Below, piece after piece: positions 39,457 through 52,535 of a DNA stretch of 64,000 nt. The notes under the pieces are model-generated. The model searched no databases, was not told the origin of the DNA, and saw only the letters and a list, made by a program, of their open reading frames with translations. This DNA comes from Silurus meridionalis (taxonomy: Eukaryota > Chordata > Actinopteri > Siluriformes > Siluridae): positions 15,830,856-15,894,855 of the forward strand of contig NC_060884.1 of NCBI RefSeq assembly GCF_014805685.1, read 5' to 3'. The position numbers were made by a program, and so were the translations under genes. Numbering within the stretch: the first letter of the stretch is position 1; each line of letters begins with the position of its first letter.

Positions 39457-39607
39457 TATTTCTCTCTCTCTGCTTTGTAGTCAGGTGTTGTCAAACAAAT
39501 TACCAAACTGTTTCCTGAATAAATAAATCTGTTCATTCCTTTTCATCATTTAAACCTCTTGTCACTGCTTCAGTTTACTGAGGTGTTCCTTGTCTGTTTC
39601 TTTTTTC

Positions 39608-39770
39608 TCACACTTGTGCATTCATATTGTTAGATGTTTAAACTTGTTGTTAGATGTTTGCAGGAAAGAAAAACTAAGTAGTGTTACCTAGAAATGTTGG
39701 TCAGTTTTTCTTCCCTGCAAACATCTAACAACAAGTTTAAACATCTAGAAATATGAATATACAAGTGTGA
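39608..39770. repeat. Long hairpin foldback (68-bp arms, 27-nt loop)
   Basis: The left arm 39608-39675 pairs with 39703-39770. The central part (TAGATGTTTAAACTTGTTGT and TTAGATGTTTGCAGG) is perfect; the outer and innermost parts carry a few mismatches. The loop is 39676-39702. It most likely is a palindromic MITE; a hairpin-RNA precursor is a weaker alternative. Confidence 0.8.
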
Positions 39771-40011
39771 TCTTTGCACACTTGTTTGCCTTTAGACACA
39801 AAGTGCGACTTACTAAAAGGAAAACAGAAGAATAATATAATTTTTACAACTTAGGATGTTTTTGTTGTCCTCATACTGTGCATTTTTAAAGAACTATTTG
39901 GTTTTGTTATCAGTTGATAACTGCCTTTTTGTAAAAATAAATGTAAAAATAAACTGAGTTACACCTAATTAGCACATTAATCATATCAGTCTAATCTCTT
40001 TATACACTGTG

Positions 40012-40473
<462 letters not shown>

Positions 40474-40489
40474 CTTTACTTCATGACTC

Positions 40490-40606
40490 CACTGGTCTGA
40501 CAATGCTCAGAGGGCTTTTGAGGCACTGAAAAAAAGGTTCACCACAGCTCCAATAATACAACATCCTGACTCTAAATTCCCCTTTGTATTAGAAGTGGAT
40601 GCTTCT
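40490..40606 (+). mobile_element. Ty3/gypsy retrotransposon fragment, part 1 (end of RT)
   Basis: It reads [20 protein letters not shown] then [14 protein letters not shown], the reverse transcriptase/RNase H junction of Ty3/gypsy elements (VEVDAS). The frame stops where an antisense LINE begins at about 40607 and resumes at about 41835. It is a host-genome LTR retrotransposon relic. Confidence 0.75.
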
Positions 40607-41800
40607 ACATTTACATTTGTGGCATTTAGCAGACACCTTTGTCCAGAGCGATGTACAAAAGTGCTTTGAGTCTCTAGCAATGAATAAATCCAAACTGGTA
40701 TGCTAGATTACAAACTTAAGATAAATCAGACTACAACTCTTGATTTTTACAAAGCAAACTTGAAAAGTGCAAATTTAAGTGTTTTAGAAAGAGGTAGGTC
40801 TTCAACTGTCGCTTGAAGATAGCCAGGGATTCCGCTGTTTGGATATCTAGGGGAAGTTTATTTCACCACCTCGGTGCCAGAACAAAGAAGAGCCTTGAAG
40901 TATACTTACCTCTCCTCCTGAGAGAAGGTGGTACCAGTCGAGCAGTGCTGGACAATCTCAGACAGTGGTACTGTGTGAGATGTGATGAGGTCTCTGAGGT
41001 AATATGGTGCTGATCCATTTTTGGTCTTTTTTGGTAGTCAAGCATCAAACGTACAGCTATTGGAAGCCAGTGGAGGGAGCACATCAGTGGGGTGGTGTGG
41101 GAGAACTTGGACAGGTTGAACACAAGTTGTGCAGCCACGTTTTAGATCGAAATGACAAGAGTCTGAACAAGCACCTGGGCAGCCTGTGTGGACAGAAATG
41201 GTCAAATCCTTCAGATGTTGTAGAAAATAAATTGACAAGAACTGTTGTGGCTTACATTAACAACATGTGAGGAGAAGGACAGTTGATTGTCCATAGTTAC
41301 CCCAAGGTTGTGAGCAGTGAGCAGAGAGTCATGAAGAGTTATTCTGAAAACCATTAAAAGATATGTCCTTCAAGCATGCCAAGATCTGAGCGGAAGCTGT
41401 GGTAACTGAGGTAGGGAAAGAAAAGATGAGTTAAGTGTCATCAGCATAGCAGTGATAAAAAAACCCATGTGAGGATATGACTTCACAGATAGAGTGGGTA
41501 TAGAGGGAGAAAAGGAGGGGACCAAGTATCGAACCTTGTGGGAAACCAGTGGAGAGTCTGCGTGGGGCAGATGTGGACCCCCTCCATGTTACCTGCTACC
41601 TACCAGGTAGGAAGCAAACCATTCCCATGCTGTTCCACGGATACCGAGGTTTCTGAGGGTATATACAGTAAGAGAGTCTTGTGGTTGACTGTGTTGAATG
41701 CTGCTGAAAGGTCAAGGAGGATGAGTACAGATGACTGCTTGGCTGATCGAGCAGCATGCAATTTCTCAAAAACAGCCAAAAATGCAAACTTCTCCCCCAT
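40607..41800 (-). mobile_element. L2-type LINE fragment inserted in the gypsy relic
   Basis: The + strand begins with the common tail ACATTTACATTTGTGGCATT TAGCAGACACC. The minus strand reads, from right to left, the RT palm motif VLILLDLSAAFNTVNHKTLL (41700-41770), then the C-terminal region NLSKFSHTTPLMCSLHWLPI and TARLVPPSLRRRG (40880-41130). Frames are shifted and much of the RT between them is missing, so it is 5'-truncated and dead. Confidence 0.72.
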
Positions 41801-41834
41801 GCTTACTTTTCATGTAAAATGAAGCTTTGCCAAA

Positions 41835-42425
41835 AGCAACTATGATTTTGGCAAACTGGAGGTATTGCTGTCAAGGAAGCACTAGAGGAATGGACACACT
41901 GGCTGGAGGGCACTCAACACCCATTTTTGATCATCACTGAATATCGGAATTTGGAATACATAAAGCAAGCAAAGCAACGGAACCTTTGTCAGGCCCGTTG
42001 GGCTCTATTTTTCCCCGGACACACAGTAAAGCTGATGCCCTTTCCCATTATCACTCCTGTTGACTGGGATATCATGCAGGAAATCCAGTAGGCCCAAGCC
42101 AATGAACCCACTCCCCCTAGGTGTCCACCCAACAAAAAGTTGCTAAAAGCTGCTCAACTTGTGCCCAAAGGGGAACCGAATGGCAGCTTCCATATGCCCT
42201 ACTGGAACCACTTTTTGTACCACAGCGGGGCTTGGTCCTTGGGGAGCAAGCGGCTTCGAAACCTGGTGGACCGGTTATGGACCAGAGGAACAGTGCAGGG
42301 TAGACAAGGATGACATCCTTGACCTGTCACTCACAATGGAATTTCATAGGAACCACCCCAATTCCCTGCCACCCAATTGCATGCCCCCGTAGGAGACGTT
42401 CTTAGAAGGTGGGATTCTGTGACGG
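41835..42425 (+). mobile_element. Ty3/gypsy fragment, part 2 (RNase H and beyond)
   Basis: It resumes with [20 protein letters not shown] and [20 protein letters not shown], the gypsy RNase H pattern ([17 protein letters not shown] ... NLEYI), then KADALS. Stops are present and the integrase is missing. TGTGACGG at 42417, after a purine-rich stretch, could be the start of a 3' LTR; this is speculative. Confidence 0.68.
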
Positions 42426-44927
42426 TTTCTGCTGAAGTTTCTCCTCCACCTCACCAGAGGAAGCCTTTGCCCGAATGCTAGCCCATCCGGGTCTAGTGAA
42501 AATTTTCTGTTTGTAGTCCTTTTAAGCCATACTCACACTAACACTGGTGCGATATATACTGTACATATATCACAGTCACACACAGAGTAACGCAGCTACT
42601 TGATGATTACCTTACTGAGCTAAATGAATTCTTGATGTATTTAAAATGTATTTTACCGTATATGGGGTTTACAGTAAATTTTGATAAATGGGCTGAGTCA
42701 CAAGATGAATATAACAACCTGAAGAACATAAGGTTAAAATGAGAAATCTAATGAGATAACACCAACAGCGTTACTATTAGTCGAAAAGCAGTACAAAAGA
42801 ACACACCTGCTCTCCCTTCCTTTCTCTTTCTTTCATTTGCTTTTTCTCAGTTCCTCAAACTATTATTTGTTATTACTCTGTGTATGATTTACTGCAGGCA
42901 GTATCTTTGAGCTGTATATAAAACAACTGACAAAAATGACCTGTGTAAATGCTGGCAAATGACCATGTTATAAGTGGAATAGGTGTGAGTTATAACAATT
43001 TTATTCACTCCATGAAGGCACCCACCCTCTGCTTCATGACAGATGGTTATTCAGCCCTCTGAGTCGTGCATTAAATTCATAGCTGTGAATTATTCCTTAA
43101 ATATTTAATATGAACGATCTGCTCTGGTAAGTAAAAATGCTTGTTACCTTTAGGTACTTCTATGTTTTCTTTAAACCTATAGAATGAACACACTCCAAGG
43201 CAATTTTGGATTATTCTATTGGTCAAAGCGGATTGAAACAGCATGAGTGCTCATGTTATGTACTTCAATCTTTTAAGTTTCTGATTATGGATCTGCTGTT
43301 GGGATGGTTCATGTAAAATGCGCTTCTATAGACAGGAACCACATCCTCCGATTACATTTAACACTAATCTATTTTAATTAATGTTGGAATCAGTGTTGCT
43401 GTAATGAGTTTAAGGCAGAAATGTTGCTCTTTGGCTCTTTTGCTAATTGCTTTCAGGACTGAAGTGGCTTGCCATGTGGCCCAACTGTGTGTTCCTCCAT
43501 ACATTTAATTATTCCTCTGTTTTTGTCCTTTTGTAAGGAAGACAACGACGCTGATTAAACTTTTTCCCATGTCCTTCTTTGCACAGTCTGGCCATATGCT
43601 TAGTTCAGCATTGATCTGTATCCATCTGTTAGACAGTTTTTTGTGTGTGTGCATACCTATTGATCTCTTGATACATGATTATTTTGTTTATTTGTCTGCT
43701 TGTGAATAAAGACTCCACTCTCTTGCTTTTCTCTCAATGTCCTTGTGATCATGCAACCCCGTTTGACTCTCTTTCTTTCCAACTCTCCTGCTTCCTCTTT
43801 TTTCCCTCCTTTCTCATTGCGAATTAAGTTTTTTTCCTTTCTGCTTAGCAGATGGCTTGGACACACACTGTTGCTTTAGTCTGAGGCAATGGTGTGGCAT
43901 AAGAGTGGCTCCTGTGTGCTGGTGTGCATGTGTGATTTTGCAGCATGGCTCAGGTTTGATCACCTTTCCCCATCTTTCCTTTTCTTTGTACACAAAATCA
44001 CCTCTCCACCGCTGCACTCCTTTCGCTTTGCTGACACCACTGAGCTCCATAACACTTTTCTTACGTATTGATTACAGCCTGGGTTAGAATTATGGAGCTG
44101 ATCGTCTGTTATCAAGCTCACACCACACACCAAGGTTCAGGCAAAAAGAGGCACATTAGCGCAATAGCCAGTCTATTTGAAATAGACATCAATAAGTAAG
44201 CACTTTTCCTGAGTACAGGGGAAATAAAGTGCGTTTCGGGAACGCTTGATGGTTATCACACTTGTCTGGAAGCCATTGTGAGTCTTAGATTAAAAAAAAT
44301 CAACTGGTTCAGTTCGGGAAAATGAGTGCACATATTGCATCTCATTTAAGAATGTGAAAATTCATGCATGGAGAGCACACGCACACACACATTTGGCTGC
44401 TTTTGTTTATGCAGCTTTGACCTTCCTCTTTGACTAATGTTAAAACCTAGCCTTTCCTGTTGACTTTGTGATAATGATTTTTAAAAAGCATATGTGTAAT
44501 GAAAGTGCAGAGCATTGATACAAGTGTATATTATAGCACTGTGAGACCGTGTCTGCTTTACACTTAAGTTTGTTACTCATTGGCTTGGCAGACAAGAGGT
44601 CTCGAGAGTTGTGAAAATAGAAAACAAGCAGAATAAATAAAAAGAAAATTTTTTTCATGTTCAGCAAAGTGTTTCTGGAAAGGCTGGAGTCACCAGATGT
44701 GGGTTAAGTAGCCCAACCTTTTATGGAAAAAGAAAATTTCAAGTAAATTCACTGCAAAAAAAGTACAATGCACAATTACAATAAAGGAAACATAAAATTA
44801 TTGAATCTATTACAAGCCATTTGTACTAATTTTAAGCTTAATCAGAGTCCTTTTTCATTGGTAGATCATTTTGCCCAAGCTTGAAATGATTGACAGTGTC
44901 CAGTAATAGACTTATGTTTTTTCTATA
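42426..44927. other. Intergenic, unique sequence
   Basis: No repeat or gene recognised. The stretch 43000-43600 has a balanced composition and homeobox-like ATTA/TAAT words, a possible conserved noncoding region. The open frames near 43.7-44.1 kb overlap on both strands and lack support. Confidence 0.35.
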
Positions 44928-45835
44928 CTGAACAAAATTATAAATGCAACACTTTTGTTTTTGCCCCCATTTTTCATGAGCTGAACTCAAAGATCTAAGA
45001 CTTTTTTTACTATGTACACAAAAGGCCTATTTCTCTTAAATATTGTTCACAAATCTGTCTAAATCTGTGTTAGTGAGCACCATCCACATCACAGGTGTGG
45101 CATATCAAGATGCTAAATAGACAGCATGATTATTGCACTGGTGTGCCTTAGGCTGGCCACAATAAAAAGCCACTCTAAAATTTGCAGTTTTACTGTATTG
45201 GGGGGTCCAGAAACCAGTCAGTATCTGGTGTGACCTCCATTTGCCTCATGCATTTTGCCCTGTACAGTGAAAACCGGGATTCATCCGTGAGCACCTCTCC
45301 AAAGTGCCAGACACTATCGAATGTGAGCATTTTCCTACTCAAGACGGTTACGACAACGAACTGCAGTCAGGTCAAGACCCCGAAGAGGAAGACGAGCATG
45401 CAGATGAGCTTCCCTGAGATGCTTTCTGACAGTTTGAGCAGAAATTCTTTGGTTATGCAAACCAATTGTTGTAGCAGCTGTCCGGGTGGCTGGTCTCAGA
45501 CAATCTTGGAGGTGAAGATGCTGGATGTGGAGGTCCTGGGCTGGTGTGGTTACATGTGTTCTGTGGCTGTGAGGCTGGGTGGATGTACTGACAACGCCTT
45601 TGGAGACGGCTTATGGTAGAGAAATGAACATTGGCAACAGCTCTGGCGGACATTCCTGCAGTCAGCATGCCAATTGCACACTCCCTCAAAACTTGTGACA
45701 TCTGTGGCATTGTGCTGTGTGATAAAACCGCACATTTTAGAGTGGCCTTTAATTGTGGCCAGCCTAAGGCACACCTGTGCAATAATCATGCTGTCTAATC
45801 AGTATTTTGATATGCCACACTAGTGAGGTGGATGG
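44928..45835 (-). mobile_element. Tc1-type transposon, internally deleted
   Basis: The left end (CTGAACAAAATTATAAATGC AACACTTTTG) and the pair ATCAAGATGCTAAATAGACAG / TGCTGTCTAATCAGTATTTTGAT mark the inverted repeats of a very common fish Tc1 family. The minus strand starts MPQMSQVLRECAIGMLTAGM, with an HTH region (SARAVANVHFSTISRLQRR), then reaches only to the region before the second catalytic Asp; the rest is deleted. About 0.9 kb against 1.5 kb for the intact element. Confidence 0.78.
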
Positions 45836-46019
45836 ATTTTTAGATAGAAAGTATCTAATGAGACTTATTTAATAACACATTATGCGTTACTTTGGATCGG
45901 ATTTGATCACATGATAATGACAATAAAATCAAACAGACATAAATTGTTAAAAACTCTGTGAACACCTGTTACAACTATTCTTTAGCAGTTCAAGCAGTTA
46001 ACTTTACTACATCAACAAA

Positions 46020-46300
46020 AGTTTTTCTGTAGGCTTCTGATTGACACAGCAGAAAATTCCTGTAATCATTCGCACTTTCATTGGCAAGCTCAAATCCCAA
46101 CAATGCCACAGGCATCTGTGAGAGCCATGTTCTCTAGATGGAAGAGTTATCATGAGTCCTCTGCCAATAACAGTGACACAAGCCAATCACAGGCATCTAT
46201 AAGACCATGTATGCAGAAGAAGGCAGCTAGTGTTTTCCTCTGAGTGTCTTATGATACCATGTGATGCAGCTTGAGCAGCAGTTCAGAATGCTATAGGTAC
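46020..46300. repeat. Dispersed repeat, class unknown
   Basis: GACACAAGCCAATCACAGGC and GCAGAAGAAGGCAGCTAGTG followed by TTTCCTCTGAGTG resemble a dispersed repeat common in fish. No coding or terminal structure is visible. Confidence 0.3.
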
Positions 46301-46309
46301 AATGTCTCT

Positions 46310-46545
46310 GGGAACTGGGAATAAGGCAGGAATACATGAGGACACCAGTCCTTTTCAGGGCAACCTGCTTACACACTCATTTACCCAAAGGAGCAAATTA
46401 GCATGAACCTACAAGGATGCTCTAAGGCTGCTAACTAGAACACTGGAATAAAACACATGGACACTGCAAACGGAGAGGAACCAGAGCTCAGGACCAAAAT
46501 CTGGACTCTGTAGCTGTAAGGCACCTTCTAAGCCACTGTGCAATA
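46310..46545 (-). repeat. SINE-like dispersed repeat
   Basis: Degenerate match to the widespread ACATGGACACTGCAAACGGA ... CTCAGGACC ... GCTGTAAGGCACC ... CTAAGCCACTGTGCAAT motif, the complement of a tRNA-type SINE head. Diverged. Confidence 0.35.
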
Positions 46546-47847
46546 TTTCTTTAATTTTACTTTTTATCAATGTACTTTAGTATCGTCAATTAAAACTGCC
46601 CCTTTACACTTTATTTTGTTTACTAAAAATACCCCAGGCGTCCAATCAACCAGTTAATCTTTTACTCTACACAATCTCGCTCTTCTCTTTTTAGACGTCA
46701 CGGTCACGGCTTGTGGTGAGCTTTTACCAAAAGCAGATTGAATGAGTCCTGAACATATCAAACTCGTATCAGTTCTGAAAATGATGTATTCATTTGCCAT
46801 TGGGACAAGTTCTCCACTCAATCAGAAGTGCAGCCATAATCTAATGGAGACAGCTGTCATTGATAACATGCGCTTACCGCGCATGCCGCGTGCAGCATGA
46901 CAGCCTGCTATAGAGATATATGACGATGTATCTGCTGAAGCGTAATGAGTAAGTGTCTTACATCTCTGCGTCCGGGAGAGGGGTGGTGGTGTTGGTGGTG
47001 GGGGGTGTCTGTTGGCAGAGCAGGAATAAAACAGCAGCTGTCTCTCTTTTTGCGGGGGGTCAGGGGAAAAATAAATTACGGAAGAGAAAAATGAATTAGG
47101 GATGACGGCACGTTGGCTTTGAAAAATTGGACTGTCAGGGTGAGCAGTCGCAAGAGTCTGATAATGGAAGAGGATGAACTTCTCTCTTTGCTTTGATTTT
47201 GGAGTTTATGCGTGTGTGTGTGTGTGCACGAGTTTTTTTTATGTGTGAGCGAGAAAGAGCAAGACAGGGAGAAGATTGTGTGCTGCATATTACTGCATTA
47301 TTAAAAGCACAAGGAGGGAGATCATTTAAATCCACTCTTTTTTTGTTCATAGTGTTCTCACTACAGGCAAAATTGAGAATATTATCAACTCGACAGCACT
47401 TCCACAGTTGCATACTATAGCTGAGTCGGATATGGCTGTAGGGCTAAGTCCTTTGGGATCTCCAATGTGTTAAAATCTAAATGTGAAGAGGTGTGTGCGT
47501 GAGAGAGAGAGAGCAGTGAGGTCTAGTGTTGCCACTTAAGTTCTGCCACACTGATGGCCAAAGAGGAACGCTGACAACTGGAATATAGAACACTTACTAG
47601 CCACATATGCACACCAACCATTTTGTTTTTTTCTTTTTCACTTGATACACACACACACACTAACACACACATACGTCAAATAGAAATTGCTAATGTATAA
47701 AGATCACTCCTACTTCTCTTTCTCACCTGAGCAAACACACACGTGCCATCCTGTCACTCCGCCCTCTATCTGAAAGCTGTAATCAGGATACAGAGATTCA
47801 CCAGACATTACAGAGCGTCTTGGTCTCTCTTTCTCTCCTACGAAACC
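46546..47847. other. Unique intergenic sequence
   Basis: 46730-46960 is non-repetitive with balanced composition, including GCGCTTACCGCGCATGCCGC and TGTCATTGATAACATGCG. It is a candidate conserved noncoding element only. Confidence 0.3.
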
Positions 47848-47870
47848 TGCTTCACTTCTCTCTTTCTCTC

Positions 47871-47908
<38 letters not shown>
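47848..47908 (+). repeat. (CT)n-rich microsatellite
   Basis: CTCTTT repeats followed by pure CT. Confidence 0.92.
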
Positions 47909-47911
<3 letters not shown>

Positions 47912-48813
47912 ATTTTCATTCTTCTCTCGTTCATTGTTTTAGACATTGTGCCCCTTTCCCCGGGTGGCCACTGTCTCTGCACTGTTACTTGCCTTTGCAA
48001 ATAAACAAACACACACAGACACACAGGGTCACCTTTACTCCTCTGCCTGTGCAGGTTACACCACCCCTGCCATCCACTGCACGCTTGTCTTCTCATTTAT
48101 AAATGCAATGCTATTCATTTAATACACCTTTTTGCTTTGTGTGACGTTTTTTGAATAAGTAACAAATTAGTACAATGCAAATACTAATCTGGCTTCATAA
48201 TTGCACGTTGTGGCAATATATACATCAATATAACAAAACAGCTCAGACAAAATTGCTATTTGCTCTCTTCAACATACCTGAGAACATAGATATTGATCAG
48301 GTTGTGTTTCTGTGATTTACTGGAGAAAGACAATATTGCTATCAAACCCACAAAAAGATTATGACCAGTGTTTGTACTTTTAGATTCCAGTCTGTGGCAT
48401 CATTAGGATTTTAACTTGAGCTCTCTGAATGATGACAAATGTATTGTGACATTTAGACCTCTCTAAGAATAAGACATTGTATCCCTGCGGATTCTTTCTC
48501 ACTAAAAAACAAATCCCATTAATCTAAACCCATTTCTTTGGTCTTCATAGCATCATTTATTTTTATAATCTTTAAGCAAAAGTGGAGTTTTATTCCTGTA
48601 AAATTATAGCTTCTTTTATTGCTCTTTTGCTTTAATAGGAAAACAGATGTCTTATTTCTTAATGCAGTGTTCTATAAAATTCTGTTTTTATCCCCTCTAT
48701 GTTGGTGATATACTGTACAGCAAAATGTTTTATGGAGATTTAAAATAAAAATTTGGATTGTATGCACCACAGCTAATCAAATAGCCATATTTTCAAAACC
48801 CTGCAGTCAGTTG

Positions 48814-48890
48814 TACATTTACATTTAGATTAATGGAATTTGGAAGATGCCCCTATCCAGAGCAACTTATATCTATCTCGTTCATACGTT
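48814..48890 (-). mobile_element. L2-type LINE tail fragment
   Basis: ACATTTACATTTAGATTAAT GGAATTTGG, then CCCTATCCAGAGCAACTTAT: the common fish LINE tail phrase, also at 40607. Confidence 0.5.
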
Positions 48891-51430
48891 TATTTGAAAA
48901 TGCATATTTTTCCCTTCACATTAAGACAGTGATTTTAGTCAACGGAAAGGAAAAACGCTTTTTGAAAATGCTTTCCAAAGTGGAAAAATGTTTAAATGCC
49001 ATTTTTACGCTTTGAAGTGTGGACTGTGAAAATGGAGGCTTTCGAAAATGATGACACATTTTTAGTCATGTGACCGATTCAGGCAATTCATCAAACAGGT
49101 CAAAGAGCCGGAAAGTAAATAAATGCCAGGTGGAAATTACGTAAGTTTAAGCACCTTAAATTTCACTTATGTACAGGAACGTATTTGTAGATAAAAACTA
49201 GTGAAAATTTGTGTAGATGTAGCCCTAAGATAAGTCCTTATCTCAAAAGTGATGATACACAGACTCTATAAATATCTTTTAAAAAAACATCATATTAGCC
49301 ATTATATGCTTTATTTGCTGAATAAGAACATGTAATTATTTATTAGCCTTAGATTATGTTAATATACACATTAATATAAACATGTGATTTGCCTCAGAGC
49401 TAGAACTATTTTTAAGGTTGTGCTATTAAAGAAAATGAATCAACACCCAATCAGTTTTGCAAATTCAGCAGTACTTTGGTGTTATTTGGGGTGTAACAAA
49501 AAGCAATAAACAAATGTTAGCATGTGCTTGATTCCCATTGATTCCCATTTTCAACCCTGCTTTATCTGGAATCAATCTGATGAGTACTCGTGATTAATTG
49601 ATGTACTGTCACTAGCAGGATCATCCTCATGTCTTCATTTACTTCACTGGATATTGAGATTGCAGAAACAGCAGCATGTATAATGTATATCAGCACATTT
49701 CTTTGTTCTGTATTTATGCCACTACTCCATGTTACATGAGTTCATACTGATGCAGGATATGGTGTCTATGACTATAAGGTGAAAAGCCATAGTGACCCAG
49801 GTTTAGTGCTTGTGGTCTTTGATATTTCCTTTTGGGTATTTCCTTTTATGTATTTGATAGGAAATTCTCCACAGGCAATCTTAAACATTCCATAACCACA
49901 GACGCTCCCTTGGTGCTGGTATTTCAGAGGTAGCAGTGCATTCATCCTGAAAGAAATAATATCCTCTAGCATCTCTGTGTGTCATATCCCGGACTACATC
50001 TTCACTTAATGAAATGCCCTCTTGTCCCTTGATCCACACTCCATTCTGTTTATCTTATGTACTTGGAGCATCCTCTTTGCCCTGTTGTAACCATTGTGCT
50101 GTTGCCACAATGAATTGTATTCTTGATTCCTAATTGCTTTAGCCAGTGGCTTATTAAATGTTCTCATCATAAGTCAGCATGGTGAGAGGTAATGAAAGCT
50201 TTGAACCTTCTCTGTTTAGGAGGATTTTGTGACTGCTTGTCTTACCTGGCTAACATTAGTGTCTCTGTGTTGTCTAGAGTAAACACAGCCCTGTAAGGAA
50301 CCTTTCATTAAAGTGTCATGGTTATAGATGCCTAGGCTTTGAGAGGGATTTGATCGATATAGCAGAATAATATTTATTCATTCATTCATTCATTCATTTA
50401 GGAAGTCAGTCAGACAAGCAGTCAGGCTTTTGCTCCATTTAAGCATTAACCTTCAGTTTTACTTCTATACGTGATTAATGTTTTTTGTCTTCTGCACACG
50501 TGCAAAAAACAAAACAAAAAAAAATCTAAAACAGACTCCAGCATTCCAAAACATGTTCCCATTTGTTTAAATCAATTGATTTTGAGGCAGAGAAAATTTA
50601 ATAGCAAATTCGTGATAGGATGTGAGTCTGTTTCTCCATATGCTTGACAGTGTTTTAGAGCAGCATCTACATTCTACGTTATCCTGACTTATTTCCATGT
50701 TATTATTTAAAACAGGTTACATAAACCTCATCTGTCAATCAGGTGTCAAGCCAGGTGGCACGACCATATTGAAACCAAAGTGTTTGTGTCTGTATGATAA
50801 AGTGCTCTGTTACAGCACTTAACCCTTTGGTGTACAAACTATGCAAACCCCTTTTATTGCACAACTTTTGTCTAAAATCATTGCTTATGTCATTTCAGGC
50901 ATGACTCTGCATTTTTTTATTTAATTCAGTATATAATATTTCCTGATCTATATATTCCATGATCCATGAATATTTGGAATTTTTTGTTTTCAATGACCAC
51001 AAATTATTATTATATTAATTTATTATTATAATTTTTTTACTAGGTTACTACATCAAGTTTACACACAGGGGTAAAAAAAAAAATAAAAGATCCACCCATG
51101 CAAGTGTGATAAACCAAAAGAATAAAGATAACTTTAGACTGTCACATTTAACACTTGAAACATGTTTCCCTGAGAGATCTCGAGATGCATCAGCAACGCT
51201 TTGAACCACGTATAATCTGTCCAATGTCCATTGTAATGGAGGGTGTGATGTCCCCTGTTGCATTTCATTCGAAATATAAGTAGAGGAAAGTAGGTAAAAA
51301 GAAAAGAAATGGACAAGCAAAGGTGGGTGGGGGTGGGGGGCATGGAATAATCCTTATTTGGTTTGCCTCTTTAGCCCCAATGTTACCCTCTACTCTAATG
51401 TAGTGGAAATTAGGGACTGTGGTTATGGGA
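48891..51430. other. Intergenic, nothing recognised
   Basis: AT-rich unique sequence with no supported coding region. A short ATTC run lies at 50371-50398. Confidence 0.4.
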
Positions 51431-51960
51431 CAATACCCCGGGTCGAAGAGATAAGCTATCTCTCCCTGACGCTGCATCATCTCTTAAGGCCCCGGTGCTG
51501 CCTACCAAGCCCCTTTATACCTCCTCTGCTCTGCTCGGCAAAGGGTATATGGTGGCTGTCTGCACACCATGGCAGTCTTGCAGGCATACCAGGCTGACCT
51601 GCTAAAGGAGCTGGATAAGGGGAGAAGATATTAAAAACGACGACATCCTAGAGTTGCGTCGTGCCACAGACCAGTCTCTTCGGGCCAGTAAGGAGTCCGC
51701 TAGGGCTATTGGCTGATCTAAGGCAGCCCTGGTGGCCGTCGAGAAGCACTTGTGGTTGACACTCTCTGAACTCCCTGCTGCAGACCGAGCCTTTCTCCTG
51801 GACGCCCCTGCTGTTCCAACTGGCCTGTTTGCCGACGCTGTTAATGCCGTCGTCGACAGATTCTGGGAGGCCAAATGGCAGTCAGCGGCCTTCACCCAGA
51901 GGGAACGAAACCATTGCCACACTTCCTGAATTCCTGAAAGCACCTTTTCCCTCTTCAAAG
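51431..51960 (+). mobile_element. DIRS1-type retrotransposon fragment (gag-like)
   Basis: It reads KAPVLPTKPLYTSSALLGKG, then LQAYQADLLKELDKGEDI, LELRRATDQSLRASKESARA and, after a TGA at about 51713, LVAVEKHLWLTLSELPAADR and LLDAPAVPTGLFADAVNAVV. This order (LPTKPL, HTMAVLQAYQADLL, HLWLNLS, FLLDAPL) is typical of the first ORF of fish DIRS elements. A frameshift near 51550 and the TGA show decay. No tyrosine recombinase or RT is nearby. Confidence 0.7.
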
Positions 51961-52329
51961 CTAGCTAAGCAGGTTGTTCACTTATGCGAGTAGGTGCAAA
52001 CCATTTGATCCACTGTGTCCACTCTTTGTTTGGTTTTATACTACAGGATCATTTTTGGTTTCTCTGTAACACTGTTGTCACCGCTTTGTCATTATGTATA
52101 GAGCTTAGGAGGACAACAGGCCTTTTCTTCTTCTGCACATAGCTTACCATGGTCATGTTGACAAATTCTGAGCTATACTTCTCCCTCAATTTGGGTGGCT
52201 TAATGACAGGCGATTTGTTCAGCTTGTTCTGGCAAAGAAACGTGACAATGGTCAGTTTCCAGCAGATCCAGAAACAATTTCTGCAAAAGCAAATTCCAGC
52301 TCTTGTCCACCTGCAAAAAGGGTTAAATG

Positions 52330-52535
52330 AATACTTTCTTTCGGCTTCTCCCGTTAGGGGTCGCCACAGCTGATCATCCGCACGTTTGATTTGGCACATG
52401 TTTTTACGCTGGATGCCCTTCTTAACGCAACCCTCCCCATTTATCCGGGCTTGGGGCCGGCACTGAAAGTGGCTGGGGTAGGTTCCCTGACCGGGGATCG
52501 CATCCTAACCACTAGACCACCAGGGGACCTAAGAA
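52330..52535 (-). mobile_element. tRNA-Glu-derived SINE, head partly deleted
   Basis: Same family as 55222-55440. On the minus strand the head reads GGTCCCCTGGTGGTCTAGTG GTTAGGATGC, then about 35 bp covering the anticodon arm are missing before GATCCCCGGTCAGGGAACC. The body and RTE-like 3' end (CTTTCGGCTTCTCCCGTTAG in + orientation) are intact. It is inserted in the piggyBac-like relic. Confidence 0.8.

Noticed and set aside
45182..45619. 145-codon + strand open frame.
   Set aside because: It is the antisense shadow of a Tc1 transposase fragment.
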